64,000 bases of DNA from Pseudomonas persica (GTDB lineage Bacteria; Pseudomonadota; Gammaproteobacteria; Pseudomonadales; Pseudomonadaceae): the NCBI RefSeq assembly GCF_900291015.1, contig NZ_OLKL01000033.1, forward strand, positions 91,340-155,339. Direction: 5' to 3'. Positions within the stretch are counted from its first letter, which is position 1; each line of letters opens with the position of its first letter. The position numbers and the translations under genes are program-made. The notes beneath the pieces were generated by a model that was given only the letters and a program-made list of their open reading frames with translations, did not search any database and was not told the DNA's origin. Below, piece by piece: positions 34,893 to 43,669 of this stretch.

Positions 34893-36134
34893 TCAGGCAA
34901 AGCGCTGCACCTGCGCCGGCGTACGCTGCATCAGCACCTTACCGTTGCGTACCGACACCAGCGCCTGCCCCTGGCTGCGCACCATCTCGTAATCGTCCGG
35001 CGCCGACAGCAACAACAGGTTCGCCGGCCGCCCCACCTCGATGCCATAGCGCTCGCCAAGGTTCAGGGTGCGGGCGCTGTTGTCGGTGATCAGGTCCAGG
35101 CAGCGCTGCAGGTCTTCGTAGCCAAGCATATGGCAGATGTGCAGGCCGGCCTCGAGAATACGCAGGATGTTGCCGTTGCCCAGCGGGTACCAAGGGTCGA
35201 CGATGGAATCCTGGCCAAAGCATACATTCATCCCGGCGCGGTCGATCTCGGCTACGCGAGTGACGCCGCGACGTTTCGGGTAGTTGTCGAATCGCCCTTG
35301 CAGATGAATGCTCTCGGTCGGGCAGGACACGAAATTGATACCTGACTGCTTGAGCAGGCGAAACAGCTTGTAGCAGTAGGCATTGTCATACGAGCCCATG
35401 GCCACGGTATGGCTGGCTGTCACCCGGGGCCCCATGTCGCGCACCCGGGCCTCTTCGGCCAGCACTTCGAGGAAGCGCGACTGCGGGTCGTCGGTCTCGT
35501 CGCAATGCACGTCCACCAGGCAGCCGCTGCGCTCGGCCAGGTCCATCAGGAACTTCACCGACGACACGCCCTGGTCGCGGGTGTTTTCGAAATGCGGGAT
35601 ACCGCCGACCACATCGGCACCAATGGCCACCGCTTCGGTCATCAGCGCCCGGCCGTTGGCGTACGACTCGATACCCTCCTGGGGGAAGGCGACGATCTGC
35701 AGGTCGAGCAGCTGGCGGACTTCGTCGCGTACTTCGACCATGGCCTTGAGCGCGGTCAGGGTGGGGTCGGTGACATCGACATGGGTGCGCACATGCTGAA
35801 TGCCATGGTCCACCAGCATGTCGATGGTCTTTTTCGCGCGGTTCTTGATGTCGTCGTGGGTGGTGATTGCCTTGCGCTCGGCCCAGCGCTCGATGCCTTC
35901 GAACAGGGTGCCGCTCATGTTCCACTGCGGCTCGCCGGCGGTCAGCGTGGCGTCCAGGTGGATGTGCGGTTCGATAAAGGGTGCCACCACCAGGTTCTGC
36001 CCGGCATCCAGGTCATCGGTAGCGCGCGGCGCCACCCCTCCGGCCTGGGCCACGATGGCGGCGATGCGTTCGCCGCTCAGTTCGATGCGGAACAGGCCGG
36101 GCTTGCCGCGCAGGCGTGCGTTGACGATGTTCAT
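34893..36134 (-). CDS. codA: CodA-type cytosine deaminase
   Basis: 413 aa. Metal-dependent amidohydrolase with all ligands in E. coli CodA register (offset 4): His57 and His59 in EPHIHLD, His210 and Glu213 in DVHCDETDD, His242 in TASHTVAM, Asp309 in FGQDSIVDPWYP; the substrate glutamine is Gln152 in AFPQEG. Converts cytosine to uracil and ammonia. Two differences beside the catalytic Asp: E. coli His312 is Gln308 and Asp314 is Ser310. No cytosine permease gene is adjacent. Confidence 0.9.
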   Translation of the reverse strand: MNIVNARLRGKPGLFRIELSGERIAAIVAQAGGVAPRATDDLDAGQNLVVAPFIEPHIHLDATLTAGEPQWNMSGTLFEGIERWAERKAITTHDDIKNRAKKTIDMLVDHGIQHVRTHVDVTDPTLTALKAMVEVRDEVRQLLDLQIVAFPQEGIESYANGRALMTEAVAIGADVVGGIPHFENTRDQGVSSVKFLMDLAERSGCLVDVHCDETDDPQSRFLEVLAEEARVRDMGPRVTASHTVAMGSYDNAYCYKLFRLLKQSGINFVSCPTESIHLQGRFDNYPKRRGVTRVAEIDRAGMNVCFGQDSIVDPWYPLGNGNILRILEAGLHICHMLGYEDLQRCLDLITDNSARTLNLGERYGIEVGRPANLLLLSAPDDYEMVRSQGQALVSVRNGKVLMQRTPAQVQRFA

Positions 36135-36199
36135 GATGCTTCTCCCTGGGCTTTGCTAATGGCCCTACCCGCATAGTGGCCCAAGCATTGTGGTATTTG

Positions 36200-36345
36200 C
36201 TACCGGCCCTATCGCTAGAGCTTGATTCGCAAGCGCTCGGGGTACCTTATGGGAGCACCTGCCTTGCTCAATTGTTAAAAGTTGACGCGATCCTTGTGGG
36301 CGCTGGCTTGCCGGCGATAGGGCTGGTGCTGGCAGTCGATCAGGC
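36200..36345 (+). repeat. degenerate composite REP element
   Basis: Contains TGATTCGCAAGCGCTCGG at 36222, related to the module at 26847-26860, and a core GCTGGCTTGCCGGCGATAGG at 36303-36322. Rest is diverged. It occupies the left part of the 497-bp gap between codA and the multicopper oxidase; the right part holds the oxidase control region. Confidence 0.7.
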
Positions 36346-36442
36346 CTCGCCTTGCGTGCCGCCCTTGCCGGGATTCCCTTGGTGGCGCTCAGGAATACCC
36401 CTGGGCGCCGTTATTGTCACTACCCAATCTGTGGGCAATGGA

Positions 36443-36460
36443 GTCCCCACTAGTGGGGAC
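36443..36460 (+). promoter_or_regulatory. upstream activator site candidate, perfect 18-bp palindrome
   Basis: GTCCCCACTAGTGGGGAC, perfectly symmetrical, about 85 bp upstream of the sigma-54 promoter of the multicopper oxidase gene. Place and form fit binding of a sigma-54 enhancer-binding protein, possibly MnxR, which is known to control Mn(II) oxidation in P. putida. Confidence 0.65.
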
Positions 36461-36545
36461 CTTCACCCATTTTTGACGCTATGGCATTTAGCGCGCATCA
36501 GCCCCTACAAGGAATTGTTTAACAAGGTATTCCTCGAACATAGGT

Positions 36546-36561
36546 TGGCACAGCCGTTGCT
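36546..36561 (+). promoter_or_regulatory. sigma-54 (-24/-12) promoter
   Basis: TGGCACAGCCGTTGCT matches the consensus TGGCAC-N5-TTGCW at every fixed position. It ends 70 nt before the oxidase ATG, leaving a leader of ~60 nt. An activator palindrome lies upstream at 36443. Confidence 0.85.
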
Positions 36562-36631
36562 CTAACCTCATAAACGGGCAAAACGCCATTGATGGCCGCA
36601 AGCCATAAGGCCGCGAGCGAGGCATAAGGCA

Positions 36632-39600
36632 ATGAAAACAACTGCCGTGATCCAACCTGGCAGGCATGCACTCCAGCTGTCCACCGTCGCTGCGCTGATG
36701 CTTGGCCTCGGGCTGACCACAGCTACTGCCGCCCCCCTGGACGACAACAGCATGCCACCGCCAACCGACCCGTCGGCCTACACCGACCAGCCGGCCGACC
36801 CGACCCAGGCATTGCTCGACCTGTACAGCATGCCAGAAGCCAACCGAGGCTCACTCGAGTTGACCGATGGCGTGTACGGCGACCGCGACACGGTAAGCGC
36901 CAACAACGTGCTGCCGCCGCTCTTGCAAACCGGCAACAAATACCCCACCAACGGTAAGCCCAGCCCGCTGTTCGGGGCGCTGCCGTATACCCAGCAGTTA
37001 CTGCTGTTCGAGGAATTCGGCTCGGAAAAACTCGACCCCACGCTGCCGCCGCCGGCCCTGACCTTCCCGGTGCCCACCCTGGGCGCAGCACCGACGCAGG
37101 ACCCGAACGTGGTAGCCCGCAGCGGCCCCAGCGGCACCGCGTTGGAAGCCTTTCTCAAGCAACCGGGCCTGTACCCGTTCCCAACCCAGTATTCCAACGT
37201 GCTCGACCGCAACCCGTGGAAGGCGCAGATCGAGATGTTCCTCAACCGCCAGCCGGTCGGCTCGCCGGCAGAAGGCCGGCCCCCAGGAAAAGGCTGGTCG
37301 CACCAGCGCTGGAACGAGTTCTACCCGCAGGCGGGGTTCAAGACCGCCCAGGCCGGTGCGCGCATCAACCTCGGGCTGCGTGACCGCAAGCAACTGCACA
37401 ACTATGCGGTTGGCGAGTTCGCTCCGGGTGGCCTGTACTACCAGACCTCCGACCTCCCGACCACGCTGGGTACCGCCAAGGGTATCGACACCCGTTTCCA
37501 CCCGAAAATGCCACTGCAAAACCACAAGTCGCTATGGACCTTCGATGGCACCTTCCCGCCCAAACTGCTGATGGCGCGCTATGGCCAGCCGATCCTGATG
37601 CGCCATTACAACGCCCTGCCGATCGACCCTGCGGCCAACAACGGCTTTGGCCTGCACACCCTCTCCACCCACGAGCACAACGGCCATTCGCCGGCCGAGA
37701 GCGACGGCTATGCCAACGCCTACTTCTTCCCTGGCCAGTATTACGACTACCGTTGGCCGTTGCAGTTGGCCGGCTACGACACCATCAACACCCGCGCCCA
37801 GGACCCACGTGCGGCGTTCCCCTGCTCTCCGGGTGAAACCCTGTTCGTCAATGACGCCTCGCCAGGCCTGAAAACCTGCCAGAACGGCAGCATCAAGATT
37901 CGTGGTGACTGGCGCGAAACCATGAGCACCCACTGGTTCCACGACCACATGATGGATTTCACGGCGCAGAACGTCTACAAAGGCAACGCGGTGATGATGA
38001 ACTACTACAGCGCCCTGGACCGCGGCAACGAAGCCCTGCAGGATGGCGTCAACCTGCGCTTCCCCAGTGGATCGGGCATGCCGTGGGGCAACCGCGACTA
38101 TGACGTCAACCTGCTGATCGCCGACAAGGCCTGGGATGCCAACGGTCAACTGTGGTTCAATCCGTTCAACACCGATGGCTTCCTCGGCGACCAGATCCTG
38201 GTCAACTGGCAATTCCGGCCCACGCTCAAGGTACGCGCGCGCAGCTACCGCTTCCGTATCCTCAACGGCTCGGTGTCGCGCTACTTCAAGTTTGCCGTGG
38301 TACGGGAAATTGCCGGCACCAGTGGCGAATTCAAAGGCCCGACCGGTTCCAACCTGTCGTATGCGCGGGTGCCGTTCCACATGATCGCCAACGACGGCAA
38401 CATCATGGAACACACCGTGCCGTTCGACGGCACCATGGACCTCAACGGCGACGGCAACCTGCAGGACAACAACGGCATCCTGCCGCTGCAAGGCATCGCC
38501 GAACGCTACGACATCATCATCAACTTCGCCAAGAACGGCATCAAGGTCGGCGACAAGCTGTACTTCGTCAACCTGGAGGAGCACCAGAGCGGCAAGGGCC
38601 CGGAAGGCGCCATCGCGCTGGCCGACGTGCTGTCGGAAAAATACAAGCCGGTGATCAAGCAGACCAGCAAAGGTCCGCGCTGGGAGAACGGCGACCCGGC
38701 GATCGGCAAGTTCCTGCAGCTTGTGGTACAGCCCTACAGCGGCCAGGACCTGAGCATGAACCCGGCAGCCTATGAACCGGCCAAACCGGGCAAGGCCGAA
38801 GGACTGAAGATGCTCCCACTGCCGATTGACCGCAACTCTGCCACCGACCAGGCCAAGCTCAGCGCTGCCCGCCACCGCGAGTTCATCTTCGGTCGCTCCG
38901 ACGGGACCGACACCCAGCCGTGGACCATCAAGACCGATGGCGGCTTTGGCTACAGCATGGACCCACGGCGCATCAACGCGGGGCCGCAACTGGCCCAGCA
39001 GTCCACCGACGGCGGTTTCAGTGGCGACGGTACCCTGGAAGTGTGGAAGATCATCAACGGCGGCAATGGCTGGAGCCACCCGGTGCATGTGCACTTCGAG
39101 GAAGGTGTGATCCTCAGTCGCGACGGCAAGGCACCGCCAGAGTGGGAAAAATGGGCGCGCAAGGACGTGTACCGCATCGGGCCGGATGTCGATTCGTCGG
39201 AAGAAGTGGAAGTGGCCATCCGCTTCCGCGAGTTTGCCGGTACCTACATGGAACACTGCCACAACACCCAGCACGAGGACACGTCAATGCTGCTGCGCTG
39301 GGACCTGGAGCACCCAGGCCAGTTCCAGGTGATGCCGACCCCGCTGCCGGGCTGGGATGGCGTGGAGTACGTGGCCTCGGTTGGCCTGCCGACCTTCCGT
39401 ACCAAAGGCGAGGACGATGACCCGGCCAACAAACCGCCGGTCGCGGCCAACGACAGCGCGGCAACCACGGCCGGCAAGCCGATCACCCTGAACGTGCTGG
39501 CCAACGACAGCGACCCGGAAGGCAACCTGCCGCTGAGCGTCGTCGGCCTCAGCCAGCCGGACTCCGGCCAGGGCAACACCAGCACCGATGGCACCACGGT

Positions 39601-40021
39601 GACCTACACCCCGCCGGCCACGGTCGCCACACCGTTCACCGCCAGCTTCAACTACTCGGCGCGTGACGCCAAGGGCGCCGAATCGGTAGCGCCGGCCACG
39701 GTCAGCATCGCGGTAGGCGCGGCTGTGGCGATCGACCAGCTCCAGGTCACCAGTGCCACGGTGCAGGTGCTCAGCAGCAACCGTTTCACCTGGGAGGTGG
39801 CAGGCACTACCTCGGTGGCCGCGGGCAACAGCATCACGGTGACCGTGGCCACTACCGGCGGCCCGGTGAACCTGGGCACCGCCACAATGACCACCACGGG
39901 CAGCGGTGCCAGCTGGCGGTTGGTGGCAACCACCACCGGCTACGGCCCGGCCACACCGGCGACGGTGACCGTGAAATCGGCGCTGGGGCAGAGCGTGACC
40001 GCGCCAGTCCGATACAAGTAA
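36632..40021 (+). CDS. mcoA: large multicopper oxidase, McoA-type putative Mn(II) oxidase
   Basis: 1129 aa with a signal peptide (cleavage about 33, TATA-AP). All four copper blocks are intact: HEHNGH (347-352), HWFHDH (434-439), HPVHVH (816-821) and HCHNTQHEDTSM (875-886), giving type 1, 2 and 3 sites. The C-terminal 200 residues are cadherin/VCBS-like (VAANDSAATTAGKPITLNVL). Size and layout fit McoA, one of the Mn(II) oxidases of P. putida GB-1. Sigma-54 promoter upstream; a SCO-cytochrome c gene for copper or electron supply follows. Substrate is inferred, not shown. Confidence 0.85.
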   Translation: MKTTAVIQPGRHALQLSTVAALMLGLGLTTATAAPLDDNSMPPPTDPSAYTDQPADPTQALLDLYSMPEANRGSLELTDGVYGDRDTVSANNVLPPLLQTGNKYPTNGKPSPLFGALPYTQQLLLFEEFGSEKLDPTLPPPALTFPVPTLGAAPTQDPNVVARSGPSGTALEAFLKQPGLYPFPTQYSNVLDRNPWKAQIEMFLNRQPVGSPAEGRPPGKGWSHQRWNEFYPQAGFKTAQAGARINLGLRDRKQLHNYAVGEFAPGGLYYQTSDLPTTLGTAKGIDTRFHPKMPLQNHKSLWTFDGTFPPKLLMARYGQPILMRHYNALPIDPAANNGFGLHTLSTHEHNGHSPAESDGYANAYFFPGQYYDYRWPLQLAGYDTINTRAQDPRAAFPCSPGETLFVNDASPGLKTCQNGSIKIRGDWRETMSTHWFHDHMMDFTAQNVYKGNAVMMNYYSALDRGNEALQDGVNLRFPSGSGMPWGNRDYDVNLLIADKAWDANGQLWFNPFNTDGFLGDQILVNWQFRPTLKVRARSYRFRILNGSVSRYFKFAVVREIAGTSGEFKGPTGSNLSYARVPFHMIANDGNIMEHTVPFDGTMDLNGDGNLQDNNGILPLQGIAERYDIIINFAKNGIKVGDKLYFVNLEEHQSGKGPEGAIALADVLSEKYKPVIKQTSKGPRWENGDPAIGKFLQLVVQPYSGQDLSMNPAAYEPAKPGKAEGLKMLPLPIDRNSATDQAKLSAARHREFIFGRSDGTDTQPWTIKTDGGFGYSMDPRRINAGPQLAQQSTDGGFSGDGTLEVWKIINGGNGWSHPVHVHFEEGVILSRDGKAPPEWEKWARKDVYRIGPDVDSSEEVEVAIRFREFAGTYMEHCHNTQHEDTSMLLRWDLEHPGQFQVMPTPLPGWDGVEYVASVGLPTFRTKGEDDDPANKPPVAANDSAATTAGKPITLNVLANDSDPEGNLPLSVVGLSQPDSGQGNTSTDGTTVTYTPPATVATPFTASFNYSARDAKGAESVAPATVSIAVGAAVAIDQLQVTSATVQVLSSNRFTWEVAGTTSVAAGNSITVTVATTGGPVNLGTATMTTTGSGASWRLVATTTGYGPATPATVTVKSALGQSVTAPVRYK

Positions 40022-40042
40022 GGGTAAAGCGGGGGCCGCCAT

Positions 40043-40120
40043 GCGGCCCATCGCCGACAAGCCAGCTCCCACCTCGACCGCATTGCCCCCCTGCAGGAGC
40101 AGGCTGGCTGCATGGCAGCC
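40043..40120 (+). repeat. REP pair between oxidase and SCO genes
   Basis: ATCGCCGACAAGCCAGCTCC at 40050 with the CCACCTCGACCGCATTG spacer and a diverged inverse (CAGGAGCAGGCTGGCTGCAT) at 40093-40112. It could form a stem between two genes that otherwise look co-transcribed. Confidence 0.75.
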
Positions 40121-40149
40121 CCAATACCGTCATCGACGAGGACCGCATC

Positions 40150-41133
40150 ATGCCCGGCTCATGGCGTTTCCTGCTGGTGCTCTCGCTGTTCGCCGCCAGC
40201 ATCCCGTTCTGGCCGCTGCAACCGCAACAACCCGTGGCCGAGGAAGCTGCCACCCCTTGGGGCGGCGACTACTTTCCCAACATCCCCCTGCTCACCCAGG
40301 ACGGTGAAAAAGTGCATTTTTTCGACGACCTGATCAAGGACAAGGTCGTCGCCATCAACTTCATCTTTACCGGCTGCTCCGACTCCTGCCCGGTGGAAAC
40401 CGCCCGGCTGCGCCAGGTGCAGAAAATCCTCGGTGACCGGGTCGGCAAGGACATCTTCCTCTATTCCATCAGCATCGACCCCTACAACGACACCCCCACC
40501 ACCCTCAAGCGCTACGCCGAAAAGTTCGGCATCGGCCCCGGCTGGACGTTGCTCACTGGTGAGCCGGCCGATATCGAACAACTGCGCCGCAGCCTGGGCC
40601 TGTACATCGAAGGCCTGGAAAACGGCCGCTCCAAGGACCACAACCTGAGCCTGATCATCGGCAACCAGGCCACCGGCCGCTGGATGAAGACCTCGCCTTT
40701 CGAAAGCCCGTATATCCTCGCCGACCGCCTGGGCAACAGCCTGCACAACTGGAAACAGGCCAGCGCCATGGCCAATGACTACGCCCAGGCTCCCAAGGTA
40801 CGCGCCCCCAGCAGTGGCGAGCAGCTCTTCCGCACTCGCTGCTCGTCCTGCCATACCCTTGGCAACGCCGAGCCAGGGCAACCCGGCATCGGCCCCGACC
40901 TGCTGGGCGTGACTCGCCAGCGTGACGCCAACTGGCTGACCCGCTGGCTGAAGGAGCCCGACCAGATGCTGGCGCAGAAAGACCCCCTGGCCCTGCTGCT
41001 TTATGAACAATACAACCGCCTGGCCATGCCCAACATGCGCCTGGGCGACGCCGAAATCAGCGCACTGATGAGCTACATGGAGGAAGAAACCGCGCGCCTT
41101 CAGACACCCCTGGCAGATAAGGGAAATCCTTAG
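40150..41133 (+). CDS. SCO1/SenC domain fused to cytochrome c
   Basis: 327 aa. N-terminal signal anchor (about 5-24), SCO domain (about 40-190) with the copper ligands Cys76 and Cys80 (CSDSC) and His164 (SKDHNLSL), then a class I cytochrome c (about 222-315) with heme motif CSSCH (231-235) and an axial Met in LAMPNMRLGD. SCO proteins deliver copper or reduce thiols for copper enzymes. Directly after the multicopper oxidase, it probably loads copper into it or accepts its electrons (inference). Confidence 0.88.
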   Translation: MPGSWRFLLVLSLFAASIPFWPLQPQQPVAEEAATPWGGDYFPNIPLLTQDGEKVHFFDDLIKDKVVAINFIFTGCSDSCPVETARLRQVQKILGDRVGKDIFLYSISIDPYNDTPTTLKRYAEKFGIGPGWTLLTGEPADIEQLRRSLGLYIEGLENGRSKDHNLSLIIGNQATGRWMKTSPFESPYILADRLGNSLHNWKQASAMANDYAQAPKVRAPSSGEQLFRTRCSSCHTLGNAEPGQPGIGPDLLGVTRQRDANWLTRWLKEPDQMLAQKDPLALLLYEQYNRLAMPNMRLGDAEISALMSYMEEETARLQTPLADKGNP

Positions 41134-41214
41134 CGGCAAATGGCCATTAGTCATTAGACTGTCATCTTACTGTCGTATTTTCCGACAATCACCCAGGGTC
41201 GGGAACTATCAGCA

Positions 41215-43536
41215 GTGATTCGCCGTTCGCTTTCATCCGCCAGCCTTCTGCAGCTGCTGATCCTGATGCTCTGTGCAGCCACCCTGGCCTTTCTCTGGGG
41301 GCTGCATGTTTCGCAGAAGGCCGCCGCCCGCCAGGACGCGCTGTCGGCCAAGGCCGCCGAGCACCTGAACCTGGCCAGTATCGTCGGCGAAAGCCTACGC
41401 CAGCTGGTAGATCGCGCCCAGGCCGTAGGCCGGGTCACCCAGGACGACATGAAAGTGTTGCGCCAGGGCAGCGTCAGCCTGGCGCGGATGCTTGCCGAAG
41501 ACCCGGTATTCAAGCGCATGAGCCTGTACGACCGGCAAGGCCGGCTGTTGTCGGCCAGCCATGCCGGCGAGGCCGCCGAGCTGCCCGAAGACTGGTTACG
41601 CCAGCTGCAACGGCACGTTGCCCGCTACGGTTTCAAACCGTTCCTGCCCAGCGTGCAGGCCCCCGGCCAACCGGCCAGCCTGCCCAACTGGCGGCTGCCC
41701 TTCCTGCTGCCGCTGACCAACCTGCCCGGCCGCGAAATCGACAATATCCTGGTAGTGCAGCTGGACATCGGCTACCTGGCGGTGCTGTTACAGCACATCG
41801 ACCTGGGCAGCAGCGGGCTGGTGCGCCTGCTGCAGGATGACGGCCTGGAGCGCTTGCGCATCGATAGCAGCGGCGTGGTGGTGGCCGCCAACGCGCTGCA
41901 GCCCGAGCTGCCGAACAGCGGCAGTGAAACGGGCATGCTGACCCAGTACGCGGCCCGTGACCCGTACCAGAGCATGTACCGGCGCCTGCCCGAACGGGGT
42001 TTCAGCGTGGTGGTCAGCCAGCGCCAGGAAGAAATCCTCGCGCCCTCGACGCTGGCATATTCCCGGCAGTTCTGGCTGAACCTGAGCATGACCCTGATGA
42101 TCCTCGCCAGCCTGCTGTGGACCTTGCGCCTGTTGCGCAAGCGCCAGGAGGCCTTCAGCGCGCTGGAGCATGCCCAGCAGGTCAACCAGCAGTTGATCGG
42201 CCGCCTGGAGGACGAACACCGGCGCAGCAGCCACGCCGCGGCCACCGACCATCTCAGCGGCCTGCACAACCGCCGCCAGTTCGTCGAGGTGGCCGGCCAG
42301 ACGTTGACCCGGCAACGCGGCAAGCGCCGGCTGATGGCGATCCTGTTCATCGACATGGACCGCTTCAAGTCGATCAACGACTCGCTCGGGCACAAGATCG
42401 GCGACCTGCTGCTGCAGGCCGTGGCCGGGCGTATCCAGCGCCTGCTGGAGCCCGGTGACGAGGCTTCGCGCTTTGGTGGCGACGAGTTCGTGGTGCTGCT
42501 GGCCGGCGAGCGCAGCGAGGAACAGATCAATGCCTGGGTCCGCGAACTGGTACAGAAGCTGTCGGCCACTTACGCCCTGGACGACCAGGAGGTCAACACC
42601 AGCCCCAGCGTCGGCGTGAGCATCTGCCCGCGCGATGGCCAGGACATCGACAGCCTGATCCGCAGTGCCGATGCCGCGATGTACTCGGCCAAGCAGGCCG
42701 GGCGCGCCCAGTACCGTTTCTTCGACCCGTCGCTTAACCTGGCCGACATCCAGGCCTTCACCCTCGAACAGGCCTTCGGCAGCGCTCTGGCCGAGCGCCA
42801 GTTCGTGCTGCACTACCAGCCACAGATTCGCCTCGACACCCAGCAGGTGCTGGGCTACGAAGCGCTGGTGCGTTGGGACCACCCCGAGTTCGGCCTGCTC
42901 TACCCGGACCGTTTCATTGACCTCGCCGAGCGCAGCGGCTTCATTGTCGAGCTGGGCTGGGAGGTGTTGCGCCTGGCCTGCGAAGCCTTGTCGGGTTGGG
43001 ACGCCCAAGGTCGCGAGAAGCGGCTGGCGGTCAATGTATCCGCCCTGCAGCTACGTCAGGCGGACTTCGCTGCGCGGCTATTGAGCAAACTGCAGCGGTA
43101 CCGGATCGCCCCGCAGCGGTTGGAGCTGGAAATCACCGAAACCACCATTCTCGACCCCGAAGGCACGGCGGTGGCGCACCTTCTCACCCTGCGCAACGCC
43201 GGGCTGGGCATCAGCCTGGACGACTTCGGCCGCGGCTACGCCGGCTTCGCCCACCTGCACTCACTGCCGCTGAGCAAGCTGAAGATCGACCGCTCGCTGA
43301 TTGCGCCGCTGTCCAACAGCCACGACGACAGCCCGATCGTGTCCTCCACCATCATCCTTGCCAAACGCCTGGGCCTGGAGGTGGTGGCCGAGGGCGTGGA
43401 AACCCGCGAACAGGTGGTATGCCTGAAGCTTGCCGGCTGCGATATCGCCCAGGGCTACCACTTCAGCCGGCCGCTGTCGCTGGCGCAACTGTGTGAATCT
43501 CCGGCGTTCAATGGTGTTGAAGAAGTACTGTCTTGA
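41215..43536 (+). CDS. membrane GGDEF-EAL dual cyclic-di-GMP protein
   Basis: 773 aa. Helix 1 (about 9-31), periplasmic sensor (about 32-280), helix 2 (about 285-303), GGDEF (about 340-500, motif RFGGDEFVVLL, intact) and EAL (about 515-765, YEALVRWDHP, ETTILD, DDFGRGYAGF, KLKIDRSL, EVVAEGVET). Both active sites look usable, so it could make or break cyclic di-GMP. GTG 41215 begins the frame, 81 nt after the SCO gene on the same strand, so it may share its transcript. Confidence 0.9.
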   Translation: MIRRSLSSASLLQLLILMLCAATLAFLWGLHVSQKAAARQDALSAKAAEHLNLASIVGESLRQLVDRAQAVGRVTQDDMKVLRQGSVSLARMLAEDPVFKRMSLYDRQGRLLSASHAGEAAELPEDWLRQLQRHVARYGFKPFLPSVQAPGQPASLPNWRLPFLLPLTNLPGREIDNILVVQLDIGYLAVLLQHIDLGSSGLVRLLQDDGLERLRIDSSGVVVAANALQPELPNSGSETGMLTQYAARDPYQSMYRRLPERGFSVVVSQRQEEILAPSTLAYSRQFWLNLSMTLMILASLLWTLRLLRKRQEAFSALEHAQQVNQQLIGRLEDEHRRSSHAAATDHLSGLHNRRQFVEVAGQTLTRQRGKRRLMAILFIDMDRFKSINDSLGHKIGDLLLQAVAGRIQRLLEPGDEASRFGGDEFVVLLAGERSEEQINAWVRELVQKLSATYALDDQEVNTSPSVGVSICPRDGQDIDSLIRSADAAMYSAKQAGRAQYRFFDPSLNLADIQAFTLEQAFGSALAERQFVLHYQPQIRLDTQQVLGYEALVRWDHPEFGLLYPDRFIDLAERSGFIVELGWEVLRLACEALSGWDAQGREKRLAVNVSALQLRQADFAARLLSKLQRYRIAPQRLELEITETTILDPEGTAVAHLLTLRNAGLGISLDDFGRGYAGFAHLHSLPLSKLKIDRSLIAPLSNSHDDSPIVSSTIILAKRLGLEVVAEGVETREQVVCLKLAGCDIAQGYHFSRPLSLAQLCESPAFNGVEEVLS

Positions 43537-43669
43537 AGGGGATGGTGCGCTCGATGTCAGCAACCCCACCGATCTCAAGCCAGGCCCATCGCGAAATCCC
43601 CCAGCCCCACCCACGACAGCCAACCCATTTCGGTTTATCGTGTGCCCATTACCCATCGACCCCCGCACC

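Noticed and set aside
36176..36565. 129-codon frame in the codA-mcoA gap
   Set aside because: Runs through a REP element and the sigma-54 promoter; no ribosome site or conserved sequence.
41788..43008. 406-codon frame opposite the GGDEF-EAL gene
   Set aside because: Shadow; no ribosome site or domain.
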